Positions 54,280 to 63,828 of a stretch of DNA of 64,000 nucleotides are shown piece by piece. This DNA is from Pyropia haitanensis (lineage: Eukaryota > Rhodophyta > Bangiophyceae > Bangiales > Bangiaceae): assembly GCA_008729055.1 (NCBI GenBank), contig SDUX01000006.1:877501-941500 (forward strand). Direction: 5' to 3'. How positions within the stretch are numbered: position 1 is the first letter of the stretch; every line of letters starts with the position of its first letter. A model generated the notes under the pieces. The model was not told where the DNA came from, made no database searches, and was given only the letters and a program-made list of their open reading frames with translations. The position numbers and the translations under genes are program-made.

Positions 54280-54867
54280 TTGCAGCCTGGTTTGCTGCGC
54301 GTGTTCCCGGCTGCACGTGCGCGGCCACAGGCCCCTCCGGAAAACGGTCGGCAGACGGATGACGGCTCGGGGCCGCGCGCCCGGCCACCGCGACGCCCAC
54401 CGCCACCGCCACCGCCGCCGCCGCCGCCGCCGCTGCGGCCGCTGCGGGCGGCGGCCAGTTTGAATCCCCCCCCTCCCCCCCCCCCCCCCCCCCCGCCCCG
54501 CACGCCCCAGAGCCCGCCGCCGCAGCGCCGGCCCCCCCCGTGCCGCCGGAAACGGCCGTCGCCGCGTCGCCGCGGCGGCGGCACGGCGCGGCGGCCGCGC
54601 GTCGTGGCGGCGGCCGCGCGTCGTGGCGGCGGCGGCCGCGGCCGCCGACCCCCCCCCCCGCCCGCCCCCCTCTCGCCGTCCACCACCCCCCCCGCACACG
54701 CCCACGATGCGTTGTCGGGCGCGGCCGCCGTGGCCGTGGCCGCGCGGCGCGGCGAGGCGCGGCGCGGCGAGGCGCGGCGCGGCGAGGCGCGGCGCGGCGG
54801 GGTGCTGCCCGAGCCCGCCCTGACGACTGGCCGCGGCGGCGGTGGTGGTGGTGGCGGTGGGGGTGGC

Positions 54868-54911
<44 letters not shown>

Positions 54912-55311
54912 ACGCACGGTGGCCGGACGCGGCACGCGGGGGGCGGCTGGTGCGCGCATCGCACGGACGATGGCTGCCTCCATGGTGGGGCGGACTCCAT
55001 AGGGCGCGGCGCCACCGTTTCACCCCCTCCCGTCCCGCCCGTCAGCATCCCTCGTGTGTCTACTGCGGGTGCCGCCCGCACGGTCGGTCTGCCCATCTGT
55101 TCCGGCTGTGGACGTTGGCGGGCGTGGCCGCCGTGCGCCTCGGGCGGCATCCGCGACCTCCCTCGGCCAACACGGCGCTCCGCTTCCTCCCCCTCCCCTT
55201 TACGGGTGCCGCCACGTGCTGGCGTGCACCCCTTCCTCCCCAACCCCCCGTCCCCCCCCCCCCCCCACCCTCCATTGTGGCTCCGCCGGGTCACACGCCC
55301 GCAGCCCGGCC
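54280..55311. other. Low-complexity intergenic
   Basis: Contains 10-15-bp tandem GCGCGGCGAG repeats (about 54745-54800), a GGC/GGT tract (54835-54910) and C-runs. Open frames on both strands are repeat-derived. No gene is supported before 55312. Confidence 0.35.
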
Positions 55312-56183
55312 ATGTCCCGGTCACCACTCGGCGACCGCCGCAGCCCGGTGCGATCCCCAGCGGCGAGCCCCCCCCCCCCCCCCCCCCCCCGCCCCCCCCG
55401 CCGTTGCGCAGCGGCGGCGTCGGCCACGGCGCGCTGCCGTCTGCGGCGAGCAGCGGCTCCCTCGGCGGCGCCTCCCCCGCCTCGTCGCGGTGGTCGCTCG
55501 CCGCGGCGGCGGGCTCCTTTGCGGTGGCGGCGGCGGCGGCCGGCGGCGGGCGCGCCGCCGCCGCCGCCCGCCCGCCGCCGCCGCCGCCCGTGGCCGCGGG
55601 CGGCGGCGCGCCGGGCGGGCGGTTGCCGCCAGCGGGCGGCGGCGGCCGCCTCACGCTTCCTCTCGCGCCGCCGCCAGCGGGCGGCGGCGGCCGCCTCACG
55701 CTTCCGCGTGCACCGCCGCCGGCGGGCGGTGGCGGGCGCCCGACGCCTCTGCTTGCGCCGCCACCGCCGGGCAGAGGCGGCCGCCTGACGCTTCCACTCG
55801 CGCCGCCGCCAGCGGGTGGCGGCGGCCGCCTCACCCTCCCGCTCGCCCCGCCGCCGCTGCCGCCGCCGCAGCGGCCGGCGGGCCGGCGGGCCACGTGGCC
55901 GCCGCCGGCGGTCCCGCGGCCGCGACCGCCGACCGCCGCCGGCGGCGGCGGCAGCGGCAGCAGTGGCAGCGGCGGCGGTGTCCCAGAGGCTCGCGACGAC
56001 GCGCGGCACCCCCCCGCGCCGTCGCCACGGTCGACGCGGGCGGTGGCGGGCTCGGCGCCGCGGCGGCGCACCGGCTGGGGCACCCCCGACCCGGCGGGCA
56101 CGGCCGACGGGGCGTGGCGGCGGCGGCGGCGGTGGGCGGGGGGGGCGGCCGCCCGCCCCGCCGAGCCGCGCCCGTTGGCGGCA

Positions 56184-56251
<68 letters not shown>

Positions 56252-56837
56252 CGCGGCGGCGCCCGCGGCGGCGGTGGCGCTCCCGCCGCTGGCCTACCCC
56301 GCCCCGCGCGGCGGCAACGCCGCCGCCGCTGCCGTGCTCGCCGCCCGAATGGCGGCGGCGATGGGCGGCCCGGCGGCGCTGGGGCTGGCCGCCGACGAGG
56401 GCGGCGCCTTTGACGACGCGGTCGTTGCCCTCGTGGGGATCCCCCTCCGCCCGCCGTGGCGGTCGCGGCGGCTCGTCGGCCCGGGCGGCCACCTGCCGTT
56501 TGCCGCCCGCGTGGCGGCTGACGCGCGGCGCGGCGCGGCGGCGGCCGCGGCGGCGGCCGCGGCCGGCGGCCGCCGCCGCTGGGCGTGCCCCTTGTGTGCC
56601 GCGCCGGCGGCGGCGGCGGCGGCGGCGGCGTCGTACGGCTCGGTCGCCGCCCTGCGCGTGCACCTGGCCGCCCGCCACGGCCGGGCGGGCGTCTACCTGT
56701 GTGCGCAGTGTGGCGACGGCGGTGGGGGTGGGGGTGGCGCCGGCGGTGGCGGCGGTCACACGCTGTACCGCTCCCGCGCGCGGCTCGTGGCGCACGTGAT
56801 GGCCGTCCACGCCGGGGGGGGGGCTTGGGGGGCGTGA
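55312..56837 (+). CDS. Double C2H2-type zinc-finger protein, paralog 3
   Basis: I choose ATG 55312 (MSRSPLGDRRSPVRSPAA), whose reading joins the downstream frame after the C-runs 55369-55399 (one-base change). Upstream readings of the downstream frame are Arg/Pro noise. Then come SAASSGSLGGASPASSRWSL, five 15-residue repeats (PPPAGGGGRLTLPLA), a poly-Ala tract, AARMAAAMGGPA (counterpart of ARLRSxMGGP in paralogs 1 and 2), DDAVVALVGIPLRPPWRSRR, and the finger pair WACPLC-x21-H-x4-H, seven-residue linker HGRAGVYLC, C-x2-C ... H-x4-H, ending at TGA 56835-56837. The first finger has an Ala-rich loop expanded relative to the others. Function is presumably the same as its relatives. Confidence 0.6.
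55623..55847 (+). repeat. 45-bp coding tandem repeat x5
   Basis: Five in-frame copies of a 45-bp unit encode PPPAGGGGRLTLPLA with few changes (copy 3 PTPLLA; copy 4 PGRGG). They lie within zinc-finger paralog 3. Confidence 0.85.
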
Positions 56838-57301
56838 GCGCCGCGGGTCCATTGCTGTGGAGGGGGGGGGGGGGCGCCGGTGGGAGAGGGGGGGGGCGGG
56901 GTAAGTGGCAGGCTGACTGCAGCGGCAGGCGTGTGGGCCGCGTGTTGGCTCTGTGTGTGTGTGTGTGTGTGCTGACTTAATGTACCGCGGCCGCCCGGCC
57001 CTGTCGGCGGCTGCACGGCCAGAGGGGGCGGACGCGGGGAGGGGTTGCCGCGAGGCGGCGCGCGGGGCGGCGCCGCCCGCCCCTCCGCGCCGCCCCCCCG
57101 CCCAGCCATACCCCCGCACGCGCCGCTGCGGTTCCCCTGCGCGAGCAGTGGCTTGGTGCACGGCGCGCGGCGCCGACCCGGCGAGCGCGTCCGTGCCAGA
57201 GACAAAAGCGGCAAAGACAAACGGCGGCGGTGTCTGTATTCAAGCGGCCCCCGGGGCACGTCCCGCCGCCCGCGGCGGGGCGACGCGGCCAGCCCCGGCC
57301 G
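56838..57301. other. Intergenic with (TG)n microsatellite
   Basis: Between the convergent zinc-finger and sulfotransferase-like genes. A (TG)n run at 56952-56970 and G-runs at 56863-56873 and 56887-56897. No gene. Confidence 0.5.
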
Positions 57302-58140
57302 CTACCCCCCAGCCTTGGTCACCCGCCACACGCCCACCGCCACCGCCGCGGCGGCCGCCACCGCCGCGCCGACCGCGGCGGCCACCAGCGCGGCCGGCAG
57401 CCGCATCGCGGCGGCGGCGCCCTCTGAGATGGCCGCCACGTTCGCCGCGCCCGCGTGCGCGTGCGGGTAGTCGACGCCGACGGGCACGGGCAGCCGCAGC
57501 GCGTCGCACAGCGGCTGCCACCCCCCGCCGAGGCGCACCACCGCCAGCCGCTCGGGCGGCACCCCCGCCCGCACCGCCGCGTAGTGCGCGTCGTACCAGG
57601 CGAGCAGCTCGGCGCGCGTGTACAGTACGAGCCCGGCCACATGAGCGCGCCGGCCGCCTTGCCCGGGCAGTGCGGCGTCACCAGCCGCGTGCAGATCTGC
57701 CACGCGTGGCGGGCGAGGCGGGAGCGCCAGCGGGTGCGGAAGAAGGGGGCGACCGCGACGAGCGCGGCGTCAAAGCTGGCCGCCCACGGGCCGGGCGGCC
57801 GCTCGACGAGCAGCACCATCGCGTCGGGGTAGGCGGTGGCGAGGTCCGCCCAGTAAAAGCAGGCGGGCGCGTCGCCAATCGAGCCGTAGCCGCGGGCGTC
57901 GAGCAGGGCCGCCCAGTCGGGCGTCGTGCCCGCGCGGGCGGCGGCGGCCCAGGTGGGCGCGTCGGGCCCGCCGACCGCGTCGGTGCCGCAGTGGTAGGAG
58001 GGGGCGTCGAGGAGGATGGCGAGCGCCGCGGCCATCGTCGCCGTGCCCGTCCGCGGCATGCTCGCGTTGATCACCCGCACGGTGCGGGGGAGGCGCCCCG
58101 CCGCCGGCGCCGCCCCGGCCGTCCCCGCGGGCGGCGCCAT
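57302..58140 (-). CDS. Sulfotransferase-like P-loop protein with C-terminal membrane anchor
   Basis: ATG 58140 (MAPPAGTAGAAP). The 5' phosphosulfate-loop region is RTVRVINASMPRTGTATMAA (family signature VIGAGFGRTGT-L-S-x-K-x-A-L). It is followed by DAPSYHCGTD, DWAALLDARGYGSIGDAPAC, YPDAMVLLVERPPGPWAASF (3'-phosphate-binding strand and helix) and RAELLAWYDAHYAAVRAGVP, LAVVRLGGGWQPLCDALRLP, VPVGVDYPHAHA, typical of the Sulfotransfer_4 type (often P-loop proteins of unknown substrate). A hydrophobic C-tail AALVAAAVGAAVAAAAAVAV ends at TAG 57302-57304. One missing base near 57640 (CCGGGCTCGTA), not at a long homopolymer, separates the halves; the total length is 3n+2. The upstream frame stays open to 59718, so a longer N-terminus cannot be excluded. 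Confidence 0.65.
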
Positions 58141-59446
58141 CGCCGACCGGCGCGTGGGAGGCGGCGGCGTTGCGTGGGCAGGGGGGGGGGGAAGACGGCG
58201 GGCGGGGAACGGTCGGCCGACGCGGGCGGCCGGCACAGGGGCGGGATGCGCCGGAACGACGGCGCGTCGCAACGGCCACAGACGCGCACGGGGCACAGGG
58301 CGGTGGCGGCGCGGGTGGCACCGCGGTCCAGTGGGTACCGCCGCGTCGACGACGGGCGGGATGGGTGCAAGGCGCGTCCCTTTTTCAATCGCTTCCTCGG
58401 GGGGCCGCGCCGCCGCCGCCTGGCAGCTGCCGCCAAGGCGCACAGGGGCGCCCGCACGCGCCCATTGATGCGACGACGCGCCCGTCACGCGCAGACGGGG
58501 GGGCGCCGCGCGCGGCGGCCGGGCCACCGGCGGCAACGATCGACGCGCGGGGGTGGGTGGCCGAGGGGGGGGGGCGGGGGGGGTCGAGCGCCCCCGCAAC
58601 ACCCCTCGTGCGGGCGCGTGTCCTCCGCGAGGCCCCCCCCCCGGCCAGCGCACACCCCCCCCCCCCGGCTGGACCGCCGCGACGGCGGCCGCGGCCGCCC
58701 CGCGGCGGGCCCCCGCCAGCGCACGGACATCCGACAGCGGATGGCAACCACACGGGGGGGCGGCAGCCGCGGCGCGGCCGCCGTGCGCGGCGCGCGTGCC
58801 GCGGCGCGCCGCCGCGGCGCGTCCGCCGTGCGCGGCGCGCGTGCCGCGGCGCGCCGCCGCGGCGAGTGGCGCCGCCACAATAGCCACGGCCGCGGCGGCG
58901 CGTGGCGCGCGCGGCGGTGGTCGGCCCGACGGCGCGGCTGCCGACGTGGCCCCGTACCCAAACCCCGGCGGTCGCTTCCCCCGCGGGCGGCGGCGGTGGC
59001 AACCGCCACCGCCGCGCGGTCCCGCTCCCGCGGCGGCACCGCCGCGCGGCGGCTGTCGTCCACCCCCCCCTCCCCCCCCCCCCCCCCCCCCGCCTCCTCC
59101 CCCCCCCCCCCCCGTTCGTTCCCCCCTTGCTGTGCACGCCCCCCCCCCTCCTCTGCCGCCGCCAGCCACGCTGTCGACAGCCACGCTGCCGCCACAGCCG
59201 GCACGGGTGCCATGGCCGGCGGCACGGGCGGCGGCTGCGGGCGGCCGCGGCGACGGCGGCGGCCAGCGGCCCGCCGCCGCGCGGCGGGCGGCCGCGGTCG
59301 TTGCCGTCGGCGCCCGCGGCGGGCCGGCCGACGCGTGCGCGCGGCGCCGTGGCGTCGCGTGCCGCCGCCGGCGGTGTCGCGGTGGCGGCGGCCGTGTGGG
59401 ATGGCCGCGGCAATGGCGGCGGGTGCGCGGCGGGCGCGGCAGCGGC

Positions 59447-59488
<42 letters not shown>

Positions 59489-59766
59489 CAGCGGCAGTGG
59501 GTGCTGCCGCCGCGACGGGTGGCGGCGACGGTGCCTGCGCGGCGCACGCCAGCGCCACCCCGTCCCGCCGCTGCGGCGGCGGTCGTGCGTGGCACCGTCG
59601 CGGGGCGTCCACGGCCCGCTGGCGCGCGTAGGGTGCGCGCCCCCTGGGGGTACGAGGCGCGCCTGTTCAGGCCCGACGCGATGCGCTCGGCCTCCGCGTT
59701 GGCTCTTCTTCTATTCACGCCCTCTCCCTATGGTCCGCGGGCCCCCCCGGCCGTGACCGCCACCCC
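58141..59766. other. No gene supported
   Basis: GC-rich stretch with C-runs (59073-59113) and GGC tracts (59430-59490). The minus frame ending in the sulfotransferase stays open here but is Arg/Gly/Ala noise except for its first 30 codons (MNRRRANAEAERIASGLNRR). A 45-bp direct duplication is listed separately. Confidence 0.35.
58780..58865. repeat. 45-bp tandem duplication
   Basis: GCCGTGCGCGGCGCGCGTGC ... is repeated with a 45-bp period (58780 and 58825), nearly identical over 40 bp. It is GC-only sequence with internal CGCG palindromes. Confidence 0.7.
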
Positions 59767-61561
59767 TCAGAGCTCCATCGGCCGCACCGCCATGAACTGG
59801 TCGATGACCTCCTCCGTCACGGCCGCCCGCCGTGCCTGGTGGCCCTCCACCAGCGGCGTCAGCACGTCAATCAGCGCGGCCTTGATCTCCCCCGTCAGCA
59901 TCCGGCCCGCCGCGTACTCGGAGCGGATGCGCTCCAGCTCCGCGTCGTCCTCGAGGAAGAAGGTCAGGTACCGGTACGGGATATCCACGTCCACGTTGGC
60001 CCCGTGCGCGCGGTGCGCCTCGACGGTCGCGCCGCCGCCCGAGAAGGCGTGCTTGTTCACCTTTTTTTTCACCGCCTTGGCCGTGTCGTCCAGGTAGATG
60101 GCCGACGACGGGTCCGACGCGGACATCTTGGTGTTGTCCCCCTGGAGGGCGGGGAAGAACTTTGAGTGGAGGAGGGCGGGCTTGCGCGCACCCAGCCGGG
60201 GTGTGACGTCGCGGGTCATCCGGAAGTAGGGGTCCTGGTCGATCGCGCACGGCACCACGCATGGCACGTCGGCGCGGCCGCCAAAGAGGGTGGGGAAGGA
60301 GGAGGAGAGGCAGGGCGCGGCCTGCACAGCGGGGAAGCCGTGCTTGCCGATATTGTCCGAGTCGGTAAACCCAAAGATCCCCTTGACCTGGTTGTACGTC
60401 ACCGCCCGCTGGATGCGGAGGACGTTCGGGTAGAGGGTCCCAATGTAGTCGGTGTCCATGAACATGAACGTCTTGGCAGGGTTGAAGCCGCACGCAATGA
60501 TATCCTGTGGAGGGGGAGACAAGAGGGCACGGTGCGGGCGTGTACAGACCACCAAAAACCACGACCAGGGGGGAGAGCGCAAGGCAGTGACGACCATCGC
60601 GAGAGGCTCCAGACCCCCCAAAAAAAGGTCAGCACCCCAAGCCACACACATCAGCGGCGGGAGCGTGGCGTGTCCGCCGCCGGTCGACAGGCGAGGAGAG
60701 AACGGCCCACACGCGTCGCTCGACCGACAGCAGCCAACGCACCTTGGCGTTTTCCCTGCCTAACCGCGTAAACTCTTCCAGCGGGCGCTTGAGCTCCTTG
60801 GAAAAGAGGAACTTCTCATCGTTGGTCAGCTGGATGACCACCACCGCGTCAAACGCGTCCTGCAGGTACTTGGTGAACATAAAGGGTGTGAGGTGACCTG
60901 CACAGGTTCAAGACAGATGACCATGCAGCACGGCACACGCAGAGGAGGAGACGCGTGGATGGAAGAGGAGGGCAGCGGTAGCAGCGACACCCGAAGTACG
61001 GCGGTTAGCGCTCAAACCACTGGGTGACGAGCAAGGCGGCCATGGAAACAGTGCCTGTTACTCCGGGTGTGTACACAGGGGAAGGCGCAGCGGACTGGCC
61101 CGAGCGCGTCACCCTCGCGTCCACTCAACTCCTGCCCGCGCACCCCCCCACAGGACCCCCCCCCCCCCCCAGCCCAACGCACCCAAGTGCAAGCTGGCGC
61201 TGCTGGGCCCCCGCCCCGTGTACAGGTAGAACTTTTTGCCCGCCTCGTACAGGTCGAGCATCTTGTCCAGATCCCGGTGGCTAAAGTAGATGCCCCGCCG
61301 CAGGAAGTGGTGCGCCGGCCGGCCGGTGACGCGCTCCAGGCGGGCGACCAGCGCGGGCGTCAGCGCCGTCGACCCAAACTGCAGGATGAGGTGGGAGTAG
61401 TCGACGACGCCAGACACCTCCCACGGGGTGACCACCACGGACGGGTCGACCAAGCGGTCGGGGCGGGGGAGAGCCACCCCGGGCTCCCCGTCCACGGCCG
61501 CCGCCGGCGCCGCGGGTGCCTCGGCAGCCACATCGGCAGGGGCGTTGCCATTGGATGCCAT
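59767..61561 (-). CDS. WARS: Tryptophanyl-tRNA synthetase, cytosolic type
   Basis: Class I aminoacyl-tRNA synthetase charging tRNA-Trp. Exons, all joined exactly in phase: 61561-61183, 60897-60743, 60504-59767 (423 aa). The introns are 61182-60898 (GTGCGTTGGG..CAG) and 60742-60505 (GTGCGTTGGC..CACAG). The N-terminal extension is short and Ala-rich, without a clear targeting peptide. Family landmarks: [32 protein letters not shown], the HIGH-equivalent HLGHL across intron 1, [75 protein letters not shown] and the KMSAS loop [16 protein letters not shown], then [16 protein letters not shown] and [16 protein letters not shown]. All are eukaryotic-cytosol specific. No frame break is present: this gene has no G/C run longer than about 7 inside its exons. 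Confidence 0.96.
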
Positions 61562-61996
61562 GCCGTTGTAGCGTCCAGGGGTAACACAGGCTACCGCGGG
61601 AAGCAGCCGGCCGGTCGGGGCCTGGACGTCAAGGGTGTGTCCGAGTCGACGACGTATCCGTTATCGACCGAGGTCTTGAAGCCGAGACGGAGCTGCCGGG
61701 CGTGCGACCACCCACCGAAGACAAGGCGGCTGACGTCGACACACAGCAACGGTCCACTCACTCCCTGACACACCTTGTGTTGTGGATCAGCAATTCTGTA
61801 GACTGAAAACACTAGTGCAAATACTACTCTGACACAGTAAATTGAGCCGTACCTTGGTCTGCAGAACGCCTTGAACCAAGTCGTGCCGACTCCAACAGGT
61901 ACTGCTGGCCGTACTTTGCAGAGCAACTCTCGTCCGACACGTCGGTGTGAGCGTCCGCCGACCCAATCCCTCCCTCCGCACGTCCTCCCTCGTACC
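61562..61996. other. Promoter side of the tryptophanyl-tRNA synthetase gene
   Basis: Less GC-rich (A/T-rich at 61780-61850), with no open frame of note. Also the 3' flank of the OCIA-like gene. Confidence 0.4.
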
Positions 61997-62518
61997 CTAC
62001 GGCCGCCGCTCCCGCACCACCGCGTCTGGCTCTACCTCCACCACGTCCTTGACCTTGATGCGCCCCCCCCAGTCGCCCACCGCGATGCGGAGTTCTTCGG
62101 CCAGCCGCGAGTCCGGCAGCGCCATGAGCGCCGCCGCGTGCGCCGGCACCGCCGATGCGGCGCCCGCGTACGCGGCGGCGAGCCCCCCGACGGCGAGGGC
62201 GCTCAGCCGCACCGCCCGCGGCAGCGGCGGCGACTGCCGCCGCGCCGCCGCCACCGTCGCCGCGACGGTCGCGACGGCGCCGACGCCCACCGCCGCGCGG
62301 GCGGCCGCGTCGGTGGCGGCGGCGGTGAGCACGTCGCGCTCGACGGGGGTCAGAGTGGCCCAGGTGAGGGGACGGGGTGGGGGGGCGCGCGCCCGCCGCC
62401 GCACGGGGCGGGGGGGGGAGGGGGACGGGGGGGCGCCATCGCCGGTCGTCTCGTCGACGGGTGGAGCCGCAGAGGGGGGAACGGGTGAAGCGCCCGTCGG
62501 CGTCGCCGTGGCCGACAT
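61997..62518 (-). CDS. OCIA-domain-like two-pass membrane protein
   Basis: ATG 62518; 173 aa. After a disordered Pro-rich N-terminus comes LTWATLTPVERDVLTAAATD (OCIA domains begin L-T-x-E-E-x-x-V-L-x-E-C), then a hydrophobic segment AAVGVGAVATVAATVAAA, a short polar link RRQSPPLPRAVRL and a second hydrophobic segment LSALAVGGLAAAYAGAASAV. ALMALPDSRLAEELR corresponds to the family's K-F-x-x-L-x-x-S-x-L-G-E-x-L-R. A C-terminal tail ends KDVVEVEPDAVVRERRP. Family members sit in the mitochondrial inner membrane (animals: OCIAD1/2, associated with prohibitin complexes). The conserved Cys and aromatic residues are missing, so this is a resemblance in layout and anchor motifs. The first helix is shadowed by Ala-rich bias, which weakens the call. 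Confidence 0.45.
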   Translation of the reverse strand: MSATATPTGASPVPPSAAPPVDETTGDGAPPSPSPPRPVRRRARAPPPRPLTWATLTPVERDVLTAAATDAAARAAVGVGAVATVAATVAAARRQSPPLPRAVRLSALAVGGLAAAYAGAASAVPAHAAALMALPDSRLAEELRIAVGDWGGRIKVKDVVEVEPDAVVRERRP

Positions 62519-63021
62519 GCTCGCCGCCTACAGAAACGGCAGAGATGAGTTCCTCGCGCAGAAAAAGATAGGAAGACAAATCGGGGAGATGTGCGCTACG
62601 CGAAGCCGATGGGGGGCGGTGCGCGAAGTGAACGACCACTCGGGTCGGCACAGGGGAGATGAAGCCCGCGCCCTATGGTGTCGGCAGGTAGTTTCAATTA
62701 CCTGGACGTCGCTCAAACATCTGGATTGCAGCCAGAGCGATCCATTCGATCTTCCAGCCGGGGGCGACCTCGGAGGGCGACCTTCCACGAGGCTACTTTC
62801 CAGCTCGCGCCCCGCGTGGTGCCGTTGGTCGATGCTGCCGCCGACGTCATCGCCTGCCCGTTTTGCTGCTTCCATCCCCATCGAGCGGCCCCATCCCTAC
62901 CGCTGGCGGCGCGTGGTCTGGTGCTTTTCTCGGCCTGTCCCCCATCCCCGTTGACCTCTGCTGCTGCATTGTAGTTGTCCTCGCCCGTTGACCCAGCGTT
63001 TGTTTGCCGCCCCCCCCCGCG
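62519..63021. promoter_or_regulatory. Shared divergent promoter region, OCIA-like gene / ClpP gene
   Basis: Head-to-head arrangement with about 500 bp between ATGs. Less GC-rich than the flanking coding sequence, with ATTACCTGG and GATCGATC-type words but no clear TATA box. Confidence 0.4.
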
Positions 63022-63828
63022 ATGGCGTTTGTGGGCAGCTTTGGCGGCGGCCGCCTGGCCGCGGCCACCCCTCGATCGCGCGCGGCTGCCGCGGTCTGCG
63101 GGCGGCGGGCGGCGGCGCCGGCGGCGTCGCTGCGGATGTCGGCGGCGTCCCCTCCCCGGGCGGACGACCCCGACCAGCCGGAGCAGCCCCCCCCGCCCGG
63201 GACGGAGCCGAAGCGGTCGGCCCCCCCCCCGATTCCGATGGTCGCCGTCGGCGACGGCCAGATGGACATCTATTCGCGGCTGGCCAAGGACCGTATTCTG
63301 GTGCTGGGCGCCGCGGTGGATGACACGGTGGCCAACCAGCTTGTCGCCCAGATGCTCTTCCTCGCGTCGGAAGACCCGGACAAGGACATCACGTTGTGGA
63401 TCAACAGCCCGGGGGGCTCCATCTCGGCGGGCCTCGCCATCTTTGACACGATGCAGTTTGTGCCGTGCGACATCCAGACCATCTGTTTTGGTACGGCCGC
63501 CTCCATGGGCGCCTTCCTCCTCGGCGCGGGCACCAAGGGCAAGCGCAAGAGCCTGCCCAACGCGCGCATCATGATCCACCAGCCGCTGGGCGGCGCGCAG
63601 GGCCAGGCGGCGGACATTGAGATCCAGGCAGGGGAGATCCTCTTCATGCGGGGGCTCCTCAACGCGTACATGTCGGGCTACACGGGCGTGTCGCTGGACA
63701 AGATTGAGAAGGACACGGACCGGGATTACTTCATGACGCCCGAGGACGCGGTGGAGTATGGCCTCATTGACGACGTCATCAAGACCAAGGTGATGCTGCC
63801 CAAGCCGTCGCGTGATTTTGTATTGTAG
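63022..63828 (+). CDS. clpP: ATP-dependent Clp protease proteolytic subunit, plastid-targeted, nuclear gene
   Basis: Serine protease core subunit that forms a 14-mer with a Clp ATPase for stromal protein degradation. The first ATG is 63022 (an in-frame TTG at 63004 is not a start). The N-terminal [10 protein letters not shown]..., rich in Arg/Ala/Ser and Pro for about 75 residues, is a transit-peptide-like leader; mature sequence starts near [16 protein letters not shown]. Motifs: [40 protein letters not shown], catalytic Ser in [16 protein letters not shown], catalytic His in [17 protein letters not shown], and catalytic Asp in [20 protein letters not shown] (D of DRDYF). It ends [10 protein letters not shown] at TAG 63826-63828. 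The intact triad means an active ClpP, not a ClpR. Red-algal plastid genomes encode clpC but no clpP, which fits a nuclear copy. Confidence 0.95.
   Translation: MAFVGSFGGGRLAAATPRSRAAAAVCGRRAAAPAASLRMSAASPPRADDPDQPEQPPPPGTEPKRSAPPPIPMVAVGDGQMDIYSRLAKDRILVLGAAVDDTVANQLVAQMLFLASEDPDKDITLWINSPGGSISAGLAIFDTMQFVPCDIQTICFGTAASMGAFLLGAGTKGKRKSLPNARIMIHQPLGGAQGQAADIEIQAGEILFMRGLLNAYMSGYTGVSLDKIEKDTDRDYFMTPEDAVEYGLIDDVIKTKVMLPKPSRDFVL

Noticed and set aside
54089..57161. Long minus-strand open frames of 650-670 codons
   Set aside because: They are the antisense of zinc-finger paralog 3 and its tandem repeats; the plus strand carries the conserved fingers.
59767..60651. A separate short tryptophanyl-tRNA synthetase starting inside 60504-60651
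   Set aside because: The sequence right of 60504 is intron; splice sites and phase join three exons into one full-length enzyme.
63004..63021. ClpP starting at 63004
   Set aside because: The codon there is TTG; the first ATG in the frame is 63022 and gives a normal leader.
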